Of a stretch of 64,000 bases of DNA, positions 52,965 to 61,795 are shown piece after piece. Origin of the DNA: Verrucomicrobiales bacterium (GTDB lineage Bacteria > Verrucomicrobiota > Verrucomicrobiia > Limisphaerales > J093); NCBI GenBank assembly GCA_024233215.1, contig JACKPW010000007.1, positions 62,001 through 126,000 of the forward strand, read 5' to 3'. The first letter of the stretch is position 1. Each line of letters starts with the position of its first letter. A program made the translations under genes and the position numbers. A model generated the notes under the pieces. That model was not told the DNA's origin. It worked only from the letters and a program-made list of their open reading frames with translations, and ran no database searches.

Positions 52965-53765
52965 TCAGTTCTTCTGGTGGGTCGGAATCTTGAGCGTCCG
53001 CCCGGCGTAGATGCGGGAGGTCTTCAATCCGTTCTCCTTCACAATCGCCTCCACGCTCACGCCGTACTTGCGTGAGATGCTGTTCAAGGTCTCGTTCTTC
53101 TCAATCTGGTGCAGGGTGCCCGGGTAGGCGGGTGCCGCCGGGGCCGCGGGGGTTTCCCGCTTGGGGGGAATGATCAAGACGGTACCGGGCTTGAGCCGGG
53201 TGGGAACCACGTTCGGGTTGGCCCGCTCGAGGTCCGCCACACTGACGCCGTACTGTTGTCCGATGCCCCAAAGCGTCTCGGCGGGCTTGATCTCGTGCTC
53301 GCGAGCCTGAGCCAGATCCTGGGTCTCCTGGTGGGTGGGGCCAACCGGCGGGGTGACGGCCACCGGCGCAGGGTTGGTCACGATGACTTGGGAACTCGGC
53401 GGGGTGGTTTGCCCCAAGGCGGCGAGGTCCCGGTTGGCGGGCGGCGGGGTATCCTCCTCGATCGGGGGCTCCACGCGATTGGTGGGCGCCGGGCTCGGCG
53501 GAACAACCCGGTTCGTCGGAGCCGGCGTCGGCGTCGGCGTGGTGCTCAACCGGTTCCACAGATCGTTGACGTTCGGCAGGGCGTTGGTGGGGGCCTGCGC
53601 CTGGGTCTCGTCCGGCGTCTTGGGCCGGCATCCCTGCAGCAACAAGCCGGCAAAGAACACGCCGTGGAGCACCACGAACGCCACCACGGCGATGGGAAAG
53701 CGGCGTTGGTGGGACGAACCGCTGGTGATTCGTCCGAGAGGTTCAAAGGTGGGTGGTTTGTTCAT
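52965..53765 (-). CDS. membrane-anchored protein with two LysM domains
   Basis: 266 aa. One N-terminal membrane segment (FPIAVVAFVVLHGVFFAGLLLQG, followed by Cys) is followed by a 100-residue Pro/Thr-rich periplasmic stalk, and then two LysM domains: EHEIKPAETLWGIGQQYGVS to TVLIIPP, and LHQIEKNETLNSISRKYGVS to RTLKIP. It should bind peptidoglycan glycan strands. It occupies the place, between mraY and ftsW, where murD is usual. A role at the septum is likely from context but unproven. Confidence 0.9.
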   Translation of the reverse strand: MNKPPTFEPLGRITSGSSHQRRFPIAVVAFVVLHGVFFAGLLLQGCRPKTPDETQAQAPTNALPNVNDLWNRLSTTPTPTPAPTNRVVPPSPAPTNRVEPPIEEDTPPPANRDLAALGQTTPPSSQVIVTNPAPVAVTPPVGPTHQETQDLAQAREHEIKPAETLWGIGQQYGVSVADLERANPNVVPTRLKPGTVLIIPPKRETPAAPAAPAYPGTLHQIEKNETLNSISRKYGVSVEAIVKENGLKTSRIYAGRTLKIPTHQKN

Positions 53766-53897
53766 GGTCAGTCGGGTCTAAAGCTTTTCCCATAGTGTTC
53801 GCCATCCCGGTGGCGGTGTGAAGCCGGAAGCCGTTCAAGCCCGCCGAAAAATGCGGTTTAACCAGTCGGATGTAGGGCATTTCGCGATCCGGAATGG

Positions 53898-55046
53898 TCA
53901 TCGCAGCTTGAGAGTGGCTAGGGCCAGCACACCGAAGAAAATCCCCAGGATGTAGAACCGGGTCACCACCTGGGATTCTGCCCAACCCAGTTCTTCGAAA
54001 TGATGATGCAACGGGGCCCGGCGGAACACCCGGCGACCTTCCCCTGTGCGCCGGCGGGAGTACTTGAAATAGCCCACTTGGAGCATCACTGAGAGGGCTT
54101 CCATCACAAACACCCCCCCCGCAATGAGGAGCACCAGGGGTTGGTGAATCAGGACCGCAATGATGCCGAGCACCCCCCCCAGCGCCAGGGACCCGGTGTC
54201 TCCCATGAAAACCTGCGCCGGATGACAGTTGAACCAGAGAAACCCCAACCCCGCACCAAACATCCCGGCGCAGACCACGGTCAGTTCCCCCGCCCCGTTC
54301 ACATGCGGCACGTTCAGGTAACGGGCAATCTCCACGTGGCTCGCCACGTAGGTCAAGACCACCAGCACCAGCGTGACGATCAGCGTGCAGCCGATCGCCA
54401 GACCGTCCATGCCGTCGGTCAGGTTCACGGCGTTGGAACTCCCCATCACCGTCAACAGGGTCAGCCCCGCCCCCAGCAATGGCACCCCCGTCAGGACCGG
54501 GTTCTTGAAGAACGGGACCATGATGTCGGAGACCAGCGTCCGGGTCTCCTCCCATCGCCAGAGGTAGACCCCGAGAAACAGACCGATGGCCCCCTGGACG
54601 AGGAGCTTGATGCGCCCTCGAACTCCATCCCCTTTCTGGGCCGTGATCTTCGCGTAGTCGTCGTAGAATCCGAGTGCCGCCAAGCCGATCAGGGGAACCA
54701 GCGTCAGCACCACAAGCGTGTTCCACTGGGCCCAGAGCAGCGCGGTCAGGTCAATCACCACCACGATCAGCAACCCCCCCATGGTGGGTACCCCCAGCTT
54801 CCGTCCGGCCGCCACCTTCGAACCCGCCACCGCGCGGGCACGGTCCACGTATTGCTGGCCGAAGTCCATGGCCAGCAGCCCGCGAATCACCCGCGGTCCC
54901 AGCCACAGACTGAGCAGCAGGGCGGTTACCGCGGCACCGGCGCTGCGAAAGGTGATGTACTGCAGTACCCGCAGGCCCGAAAGGAAATCCCCCCACGTCG
55001 TGGCCCCGGCGTGCTCCAGAACGTACTGACTCAGGTAGTACAGCAC
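53898..55046 (-). CDS. mraY: phospho-MurNAc-pentapeptide transferase MraY
   Basis: 382 aa from GTG 55046, preceded by a GGAAAGGAGG tract. About ten membrane segments. Motifs: KLGVPTMGGLLIV, LGFYDDYAKI with the catalytic Asp pair, NAVNLTDGMDGLAIG, FNCHPAQVFMGDTGSLALGG and the C-terminal APLHHHFEELGW. It makes lipid I on undecaprenyl phosphate. It overlaps murF by 16 nt and is followed by a 132-nt gap. Confidence 0.96.
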   Translation of the reverse strand: MLYYLSQYVLEHAGATTWGDFLSGLRVLQYITFRSAGAAVTALLLSLWLGPRVIRGLLAMDFGQQYVDRARAVAGSKVAAGRKLGVPTMGGLLIVVVIDLTALLWAQWNTLVVLTLVPLIGLAALGFYDDYAKITAQKGDGVRGRIKLLVQGAIGLFLGVYLWRWEETRTLVSDIMVPFFKNPVLTGVPLLGAGLTLLTVMGSSNAVNLTDGMDGLAIGCTLIVTLVLVVLTYVASHVEIARYLNVPHVNGAGELTVVCAGMFGAGLGFLWFNCHPAQVFMGDTGSLALGGVLGIIAVLIHQPLVLLIAGGVFVMEALSVMLQVGYFKYSRRRTGEGRRVFRRAPLHHHFEELGWAESQVVTRFYILGIFFGVLALATLKLR

Positions 55047-56470
55047 GGAGCCTCCTTTCCCGTGCTGCCGGGGGACTCACCCGGAGCCACGGCAAGCCGG
55101 CGCAAACCGGCGGTCAGGTGCTCGAAATGGGCGGCCCTCGACGCCTTGACCAAGACTGCGTCGCCCGGTTGCAGAATGGTCTGAAGAACGCCAAGGGCCG
55201 CCTCTGTTCCGGAACACTCAAGAGCGGCGGACAATCCCGAAGCGCGTGCCGAGCAGGCAACGTCCGCGGCCATCGGTCCGACAGCCACCAGCACGTTTAC
55301 CCCGCTCAGCGCAGCCGCACGGCCCACCTGCCGATGCTCTGCTGCGCTCTGATCGCCCATTTCCGCCATGGGTCCCACTACCGCCACCGAACGCCGATCT
55401 CCCGCCAGGTCCACCAGCGAGGTCAGCGCCGCCCGCATGGAATCCGTGTTCGCATTGTAACAATCCTCCAAAAGGGTCCAGTCCCCGCACGGGGAGGCCG
55501 CCATCCGCATCGGAGCCGGCCGGCAGGCCGCCAATCCCCGGGCGGACTCCTCCGGGCTGAGACCAAGCTCCGCCGCCGTGGCCAGGGCCAGGGCGGCATT
55601 CACAACTTGATGCCGCCCCAGCAGCGGCAGAAAGAACTCCCGGTCGTAGCCGGGAGCCGGCGAGCGCAGTTCAAACCACGTTCCCGCGAAATCCACCACC
55701 GCATGCCGCACCCGCCACTCGCATCGCGGACTCCAACCCACCCGCACCGCCCGCGCCCGCGCCCGGTCACACACCCGGTCGATCAGCGCATCGTCGCCAT
55801 TCACAAACAGCCGTCCCCCGGCGGGCAAAGCTTCCGCCAGGGCCCCTTCCTCGGCGGCCACACCCTCAAGGTCGCCGAAGAACTCCAGGTGTTCGTGTCC
55901 AATCGATGTCAGGACCCCGTGCTGGGGACGGATCACTTCCAGCAAGGCTGCGAGTTCCCCGGGATGATTGGTCCCGGCCTCCACGACGGCCGCCCGGTGC
56001 GACTTTCGCAGTTCCAGCAGCGTGAGCGGTACGCCGATGTCATTGTTGAAGCTCGCCTGGCTGGCCAGGGTCTCAAACCGTTCCCGCAGCAAGGTTGCAA
56101 GCACCTCCTTGACGGTGGTCTTGCCATTCGACCCGGCAACCGCCACCACGGGCAGGAGGAAATCCTGCCGGCACGCGGCAGCGAGCCGGCCCAGGGCAAT
56201 CCGGGAGTTCTCGACCGCCACCACCGGCCGACCCGCCACCACCGGTGGAAAACACCCCCACTCGCCCAGCACCGCCACGGCCCCCTGATTGAGCGCATCG
56301 CCGGCATACTGGTGGCCATCAAAACGCTCCCCCCGCAGCGCGACAAACAGGTCCCCCTCCCCCACCCGCCGCGAATCGGTGGTCACGCGGCGCACCGTGA
56401 GGCCGGGCGAACCAACGAGTTCGCCGCCAACCCGGGACGCCACTTGTTGCAGGTTCAGGGGCTCCATCAT
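55031..56470 (-). CDS. murF: UDP-MurNAc-tripeptide D-Ala-D-Ala ligase MurF
   Basis: 479 aa from ATG 56470 (or 56467). Unlike its neighbour it has intact ligase motifs: TTDSRRVGEGDLFVALRGE, the P-loop VAGSNGKTTVKEV, NNDIGVPLTLL, EAGTNHPGELAAL, SIGHEHLEFFG and LLEDCYNANTDSM. It adds D-Ala-D-Ala to the cytoplasmic precursor. The start overlaps the murE-like stop by 4 nt. Confidence 0.95.
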   Translation of the reverse strand: MMEPLNLQQVASRVGGELVGSPGLTVRRVTTDSRRVGEGDLFVALRGERFDGHQYAGDALNQGAVAVLGEWGCFPPVVAGRPVVAVENSRIALGRLAAACRQDFLLPVVAVAGSNGKTTVKEVLATLLRERFETLASQASFNNDIGVPLTLLELRKSHRAAVVEAGTNHPGELAALLEVIRPQHGVLTSIGHEHLEFFGDLEGVAAEEGALAEALPAGGRLFVNGDDALIDRVCDRARARAVRVGWSPRCEWRVRHAVVDFAGTWFELRSPAPGYDREFFLPLLGRHQVVNAALALATAAELGLSPEESARGLAACRPAPMRMAASPCGDWTLLEDCYNANTDSMRAALTSLVDLAGDRRSVAVVGPMAEMGDQSAAEHRQVGRAAALSGVNVLVAVGPMAADVACSARASGLSAALECSGTEAALGVLQTILQPGDAVLVKASRAAHFEHLTAGLRRLAVAPGESPGSTGKEAPCCTT

Positions 56471-57903
56471 CGGGTGGCGAGAGGTTTTCGGCGCCGGTCC
56501 CGGCGCCACCCCAGGGCATCCAGGGTCCGGGCCGCGTGAAGACGATCGTCAAACGGGACGATGCTGTGATCGATTTCCTGGGTGGTCCGCCGCCCCTTGC
56601 CGGTCAGCAACACCAGGTCCCCGGGGAGGGCCAGCCGAACCAGCCGATCGATGGCACAACCGCGATCGGGTTCCAGGTCCGCCCCACCGGGCCGGGTCGT
56701 GACGGCCGCTTCCAGAGCGGGCGTGTTCAGCCTCACGGGGCATTCCCCGCCGGGATCATTGCCGGTGAACAGCGTGAAGTTGGCTGCGCGACCGGCCACG
56801 AAACCCAACTGGGAGCGAACCGGGGAGGTCTGGTCGCCACGCGCCCCCGCCAACAGCAACAGCCGCCCGGCGGTCAGCCCCCGAACCTCCCGAACCAACT
56901 CCGCCAGGGTGTCGGGCTCGGCAGCACCATCCACAAGCAGGGTGAAGGGCTGCCCCTGCCGGATGATCTCCCGTTCCCCCGGAATTCCCTGCAGGCGCCG
57001 GCACAAGGCGGGAAGCCGGTCGGACGGAACCCCGAGTGCCACGGCCGCCACGGCTGCGGACAGTGCCGCCTCAAGCTGGTCGCCGCCCAAGAACGGCAGT
57101 CGAAGCGCCCGCCGGCCGTCCGGCAGATCCACCTGACATACCCAGCCCTCCGGGGTCGCCCTCCGCGATGCCACCGGCAGTTGGAACAGGGGGCGACCCC
57201 CGCCATCCCGGACGCCGACAGTGAAGTCGCTTCCCGTATCAAGGTCCACCGAGAATCGGCGGCGCGCCCGAAGCGCGGGCGGCGCACCCGCCCCCGACGG
57301 CGCGGGCAATTGAACCAGCGTGTGGATCTCAAGATCCCGGGCCCAGCCATGCTCGCAGGCGCAGGCATCCAGTTCCACGACCCCGGTACGGAGGTCCTCC
57401 CGCAGCATCGAGGCCAGCATCCGCTGGATGTCGAGTGGTTCCTCACAACCGGCGCGGCTGGGAAGGACGTGCCGGCCCAGGTGATGTTCGAGGGTCCCGA
57501 TCAGCCCGGCGGGATCACCGGCGAGCGACAGGAATTGCCGCAGGAAATAGGCGACGCCCGGAAGGTGTGCCCCCCCGGTTACGGCCACCACCCGCAGTTC
57601 GCGGCTCGGCCAGCCGTGGAACAGGGCTGCCGCCCGGGCCAGGGCCACCCGGCTGTCCCGCACCCGCACGGCAACCACCCGCGGCGAGACCTGACCGAAC
57701 TGCTCCATGACGATCAGGCCCGCGCCGCGATCCACCGCCTCCGCCACGTGATCGTGCCCGTCACAGGCACTTTGCCGCAGCGCAAAATAGGCCATGCCGG
57801 GAAGCACCGAGGCCGCATCGTAGGCCAGCCCCCGGACCGGGCGATTGTACCGCGCGGGAATCCGCTCCGGGGCAATGTCCTTCATGAGTTCTCGCACGAG
57901 CAT
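56467..57903 (-). CDS. degenerate MurE-like protein (Mur ligase fold, catalytic motifs lost)
   Basis: 478 aa from ATG 57903, normal MurE length and in the murE place between ftsI and murF. The N-terminal substrate domain aligns with MurE (VRGLAYDAASVLPGMAYFALRQSACDGHD reads like the usual DSR...FVAL region, with changes). The ATP site does not: the expected VTGTNGKTTT is VTGGAHLPGVAYF (108-120), without the P-loop Lys and Thr. The MEVSSHAL motif reads VELDACAC (176-183), the HLDYHG region is missing, VDYAHTPD reads VDGAAEPD (324-331) and the DNPR acceptor-binding motif reads NDPG (382-385). The GIPGE and VPFDDR landmarks remain. The frame is intact and codon use matches its neighbours, so it is probably a maintained pseudoenzyme rather than decaying DNA. 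A functional MurE should be encoded elsewhere. Confidence 0.8.
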   Translation of the reverse strand: MLVRELMKDIAPERIPARYNRPVRGLAYDAASVLPGMAYFALRQSACDGHDHVAEAVDRGAGLIVMEQFGQVSPRVVAVRVRDSRVALARAAALFHGWPSRELRVVAVTGGAHLPGVAYFLRQFLSLAGDPAGLIGTLEHHLGRHVLPSRAGCEEPLDIQRMLASMLREDLRTGVVELDACACEHGWARDLEIHTLVQLPAPSGAGAPPALRARRRFSVDLDTGSDFTVGVRDGGGRPLFQLPVASRRATPEGWVCQVDLPDGRRALRLPFLGGDQLEAALSAAVAAVALGVPSDRLPALCRRLQGIPGEREIIRQGQPFTLLVDGAAEPDTLAELVREVRGLTAGRLLLLAGARGDQTSPVRSQLGFVAGRAANFTLFTGNDPGGECPVRLNTPALEAAVTTRPGGADLEPDRGCAIDRLVRLALPGDLVLLTGKGRRTTQEIDHSIVPFDDRLHAARTLDALGWRRDRRRKPLATR

Positions 57904-57914
57904 GAGACAGTCTC

Positions 57915-59828
57915 CTACCAGTAGGTTCCCAGCAGCGCTCCCGCAGCGCGCCGCGCGGCAAACGGCACCACCGGGCTCAGCCCTTCCGGCGTCGTACCGG
58001 GATGCCAGTCGGTAACAGGCTGCAGATCCGGGGCGATCCGCAGGTAATTGGCGATTTGCTCCGCCATGGTCTTCCAGGCCGGCCCGGCGACCGTGGCGCC
58101 CCCGTGACGACCGGGCTTGCGGGGTTCGACCACCCCCACCAGCATGCAAATCTCGGGGCGCGTGGAAGGAAAGAATCCAACAAAAGATGGGTAATCCATG
58201 CCCGCGGGATAACCGCCGTTCACGGTGTCATACATTTGCGCCGTGCCGGTCTTCCCGCTGCTGGAATAGGCGTCCATCCGGATGCTTTTCCCCGTGCCGC
58301 CGTCGGACATGACCTCGCGCAGGGCGGCGACAAGGTTGGTGCAGGTGCTCTCCGGCAGGACCCGCCGCATGGGCAACGGCGGGAACTCCGCCATGAGGTG
58401 GCCCTGCTCGTCCTCGATCCGGGACACCACCCGGGGCCGCATGAGCATGCCGCCGTTCGCGATGGTGGCGTACGCCATCGCCATCTGTAGCGGTGTCGTG
58501 CTGATATGCTGGCCGTACGAGGTTCGGAGATAATCGGACTCGCGTTCGGGCACGTTCACCAGCCCGGGGGACTCGTTCGGCAGCAGGATCCCCGTGGGGG
58601 TGCCAAAGCCAAACGCGCTCCACAATTCGAGCATGCTCGACACCGGAATGCGCTGCGCGAGCTGGGCGGTGCCGATGTTGGAGGACTTCATCAGCACCTC
58701 CTGGAATGTGAGGCTCTCGTAGCCGTGGAAGTCACGAATCCGGTCCTTCGCGCGCGGCCGGTACCAGTACCCGTTGTGGCAGTCCACCTCTTCCTTCCAC
58801 GAAAAACACCGCTGCTCAAGGCCGGCGGCGAACGTGATCGCCTTCATCGTGGACCCGGGCTCCAGCATCTCCGAGACGACCCGGTTCAAATGGCCCACGA
58901 CATTCGTGGGATTGGAGGGATCGAAATCCGGTCGGCTCGCGAGGGCCAGGACGTCCCCGGTCTGGGGACGCACCACCACGGCGACCCCGCCCCGTGCGTC
59001 CCATTCCTCCACCACCCGCTGCAGTTCCTCCTCAACGATGCGCTGCACACCGGAATCGATCGTCAGGACCACGTTCAGCCCGGCCCGGGCCCCGACGGTC
59101 TGCTGTCCCAGGCGCCAGCCGGGGACCCCGGTCAGGGCCTCGTCGAGCACGAGTTCGACCCCGTGGCGTCCCTGTTCCTCGGAGACCTCGCCGTATGGCC
59201 GCCTGAACTCCATCGACGTGGTGAAACCCAACACGTGAGCCGCCAGACTGCCGCAGGGGTATCGGCGCAGGTAGCTGTCCTGGGAGTCGATCAGCATCCG
59301 GGGCAGATACCGCAGCGTGGTGATGTTGGTCCGGCCGACCTGGCGCCAGTCGACCGGGAACTCAAGGTGCCTCATGGCGTTGGTGAGGTGGTCCCAGGCC
59401 GACAGGGAGACATTGCGCTTGAGAACCTGGTAACGAATGAGCGTGGGGGGGCCGTCAGCGTTGGGCCGCCAGCGGGGGGTGATCTTCTTCACCACGTCCG
59501 CCAGATCCATGTCCAAGGCCTCGGCGATGACTTCAGCGGCCAGCAAACGGCAATGCTCCAGTTCGGGCGGCAGGAGGGTCATGGAGGGATCGGCAACCAC
59601 GGTCTTCACCGGGGCGCTCATCGCGAGCAGGGTGCCGTTGGCGTCCAGGATGTTGCCCCGACGTGCCTGCACGCAATCCCGGGTGAGCCGGTTGCCGGAC
59701 GAAAGCTGCCGGAACTCCGGGAAGCGTCCCAGTTGCCAGTAACCCAGCCACACCGCGAGGGCCACGTAACCGCACAACAGCAGGCGCTTGAGCGTAGGGA
59801 TGCGTTGAGTCTGGATGGGCGGGGTCAT
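57915..59828 (-). CDS. ftsI: septal peptidoglycan transpeptidase FtsI (PBP class B)
   Basis: 637 aa from ATG 59828, which overlaps the ftsL stop (ATGA). One N-terminal membrane segment (LLLCGYVALAVWLGYW), then a pedestal domain with RRGNILDANGTLLA and RRYPCGSLAAHVLGF. The transpeptidase motifs are SxxK at S326-K329 (PGSTMK), SxN at S382-N384 and KTG at 526-528. No PASTA domain. It cross-links septal peptidoglycan with FtsW. Confidence 0.95.
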   Translation of the reverse strand: MTPPIQTQRIPTLKRLLLCGYVALAVWLGYWQLGRFPEFRQLSSGNRLTRDCVQARRGNILDANGTLLAMSAPVKTVVADPSMTLLPPELEHCRLLAAEVIAEALDMDLADVVKKITPRWRPNADGPPTLIRYQVLKRNVSLSAWDHLTNAMRHLEFPVDWRQVGRTNITTLRYLPRMLIDSQDSYLRRYPCGSLAAHVLGFTTSMEFRRPYGEVSEEQGRHGVELVLDEALTGVPGWRLGQQTVGARAGLNVVLTIDSGVQRIVEEELQRVVEEWDARGGVAVVVRPQTGDVLALASRPDFDPSNPTNVVGHLNRVVSEMLEPGSTMKAITFAAGLEQRCFSWKEEVDCHNGYWYRPRAKDRIRDFHGYESLTFQEVLMKSSNIGTAQLAQRIPVSSMLELWSAFGFGTPTGILLPNESPGLVNVPERESDYLRTSYGQHISTTPLQMAMAYATIANGGMLMRPRVVSRIEDEQGHLMAEFPPLPMRRVLPESTCTNLVAALREVMSDGGTGKSIRMDAYSSSGKTGTAQMYDTVNGGYPAGMDYPSFVGFFPSTRPEICMLVGVVEPRKPGRHGGATVAGPAWKTMAEQIANYLRIAPDLQPVTDWHPGTTPEGLSPVVPFAARRAAGALLGTYW

Positions 59829-60295
59829 GGCAGCGCTTCTCCTGGCGGGGAATGGCGACGAACCGGCACAAGACCACTGCTGGTGGCAAGCGTGGCCCCT
59901 GAAGATGATGGCGGTGGAGTGGACGGCACCGGGTTGGCGGTCGCCTTCGGTGACGCGAGCCGGGCCGGCCAGTCGGGCTCCACAAGCCGCTTGATCTGGG
60001 CCTCCGCCGGCGGGGACAGGTCCAGCCCGAGCTCCGTCAACCGCCTTTGGATACCGGCGGGCGATAGGGCCTGGGCCTCTTGCACCCGCAGGTCCACCAG
60101 GCTGAGTCGCAGTCGGGCAAGCTGGTGATCGAGTTGGCGGATCTCGCCCTGCAACAGGACGTTCCGGTTTTCGTGCCACACCTTCCCCAACGAGGACGCC
60201 CCCAACAGCACGAGGCCGGCCACGGCGCACAGAACCGGACCTGACCGCAGGGCCAGCACCACCGGATTCTTCTTCTGTCGGCTCTTCCGTGACAT
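59825..60295 (-). CDS. ftsL: cell-division protein FtsL-like
   Basis: 156 aa: a basic N-terminus, one membrane segment (VLCAVAGLVLLGASSLGKV), then a coiled-coil-like stretch (LLQGEIRQLDHQLARLRLSLVDLRVQ) and a Pro/Ser-rich tail. FtsL proteins are poorly conserved; the assignment rests on this topology and on the place between rsmH and ftsI. It bridges FtsQ, FtsB and the FtsWI synthase. The tail is longer than in E. coli FtsL. Confidence 0.82.
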   Translation of the reverse strand: MSRKSRQKKNPVVLALRSGPVLCAVAGLVLLGASSLGKVWHENRNVLLQGEIRQLDHQLARLRLSLVDLRVQEAQALSPAGIQRRLTELGLDLSPPAEAQIKRLVEPDWPARLASPKATANPVPSTPPPSSSGATLATSSGLVPVRRHSPPGEALP

Positions 60296-60298
60296 GAC

Positions 60299-61234
60299 TC
60301 AATCCCGCAGTTTCTCGAACACGTAAAGGAAGGCGGACCGGCTGCGCGGATTCCGCTCCAGTTCGGCTTCGGATGGCCGCAGCGGCCGCCGGTGCACCCA
60401 ACGGAGCCGGGGGGCACAGGGGATCCGGAACTCCGGTCGGTCCACTTCCCCTTCCCAGGTGTAGTCCCGGGAAAGTTCGCGACCGAAGCGCTTGATCAAC
60501 CGGGCCTCCCCGCCATGGAACCCGATGACGGCCAACCGGCCCAGGGGGCGCAGCAACCGCCACATCACCTGCAACCCGGCCTGCACATTCTCCAACTCCC
60601 GATTCGTCGCCAGCCGGAGGGCCTGAAAAAGCCGGGTCGCCGGGTGGATGCGGGCACCCCGCCGCGGACAGACCCGTTCCGCAAGCGCCGCCAACTGCGT
60701 CGTGGTCGTGATGGGTGACCGCGCACGCTCGGCCTCAATCGCCCGCGCCAGACGCCGTGCCCTGGGTTCCTCACCCAGCTCCCGAATGATCTTTTCCAAT
60801 TCGTTCACGGTTGTCTGGTTCACCAAATCCATCGCGGTCGGCCCGTCCCCCCGGCCAAATCGCATGTCGAGTTTGCCGGCCTTCTGATGACTGAATCCCC
60901 GTTCCGCACTGTCCAACTGCCACGAACTCACCCCAAAATCCGCCACCACCCCGTCGCACTCCCCCGGCGGCGCCCATTGCTCCAGGTCCACGTAGCTGCC
61001 CTCGTGAACCGTGACCCGCCCGCCGAACTCCGCCAGTCGCTCCCGCGCGGCCGCCACCGCGTCCGCATCCAAGTCACAGCCAATCAACCGGCCCTCCGGC
61101 GAACTGGCCCGCAAGACCGCCCCGGCGTGTCCGCCCCCGCCAATTGTGCAGTCCACCCACAATCCCCCCGGCCATACCGCCAACCCCTCGACCACCTCCC
61201 GCAGCAACACCGGCTCATGACGGAAACCTTCCAC
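60299..61234 (-). CDS. rsmH: 16S rRNA (cytosine-N4) methyltransferase RsmH
   Basis: 311 aa from GTG 61234. SAM-binding motif VDCTIGGGGHAGAVL, then GCDLDADAVAAARERL, the catalytic-region DFGVSSWQLDSAERGFS, MDLVNQTTVNELEKIIRELGEEPRARRLARAI and HPATRLFQALRLATN. The usual FHSLEDR is FHGGEAR here, a mild deviation. It methylates C1402 of 16S rRNA and is standard in dcw clusters. Confidence 0.93.
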   Translation of the reverse strand: MEGFRHEPVLLREVVEGLAVWPGGLWVDCTIGGGGHAGAVLRASSPEGRLIGCDLDADAVAAARERLAEFGGRVTVHEGSYVDLEQWAPPGECDGVVADFGVSSWQLDSAERGFSHQKAGKLDMRFGRGDGPTAMDLVNQTTVNELEKIIRELGEEPRARRLARAIEAERARSPITTTTQLAALAERVCPRRGARIHPATRLFQALRLATNRELENVQAGLQVMWRLLRPLGRLAVIGFHGGEARLIKRFGRELSRDYTWEGEVDRPEFRIPCAPRLRWVHRRPLRPSEAELERNPRSRSAFLYVFEKLRD

Positions 61235-61246
61235 CCGACACGCGCG

Positions 61247-61795
61247 TCAATGGCCCATCCGAAAGAACGCCCCCACCCAACGGCGCCACGCCGTCACGGC
61301 GAGCACCGGCGGGGCGTCCGCCGGATCCGTTTCCCGCAGCCGGGCCGCCACCGCCCGGGCCGGCCGCACCACGGCAAAATCCGCGTCCCGCAGATCGTTA
61401 CGAACCACCTGCACCGACTCCAGGGAGAGCTCCCCTTGGACGAGCTGCCGGCGGCGCGACCAACGGCGACCAAGCCAGCCCAGCGGGAACCGACTCACCC
61501 CGGGCCGACCGCGCGACGCGACTTCCGGACGGGGGGCGGGCTCTGGCGCCGGCGTGCGCACGAACGCCGTGGCCCCAATCGCCCCCAACGCTTCGGTCCC
61601 GGCGCCCAAGCGAGCGGGACGGTCCGCATGAGCGGGCCGGGGCGCAAAGGGGGTGTCCGTCGAATCACCATCCTCCGCCCGGCTCCGGCCAAACCGGGGC
61701 ATCCCCCGCCGATCCAGGCGGAGCGGTGCGGGATGGGGCGGCACCCCCGACACGCTGCGGGTGATCGCCATGAGGCCAAAGGGATTCGTCTTCAT
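61247..61795 (-). CDS. unknown protein encoded between mraZ and rsmH
   Basis: 182 aa from ATG 61795, which overlaps the mraZ stop by 4 nt (ATGA); the stop is 12 nt before rsmH. I recognise no domain. The N-terminal half is Pro/Arg/Ala-rich and low in complexity. The C-terminal third is more structured (QGELSLESVQVVRNDLRDADFAVVRP, then VTAWRRWVGAFFRMG). No signal peptide or clear membrane helix. Tight coupling to mraZ and rsmH argues that it is a real gene with a division or cell-wall role. Confidence 0.75.
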   Translation of the reverse strand: MKTNPFGLMAITRSVSGVPPHPAPLRLDRRGMPRFGRSRAEDGDSTDTPFAPRPAHADRPARLGAGTEALGAIGATAFVRTPAPEPAPRPEVASRGRPGVSRFPLGWLGRRWSRRRQLVQGELSLESVQVVRNDLRDADFAVVRPARAVAARLRETDPADAPPVLAVTAWRRWVGAFFRMGH

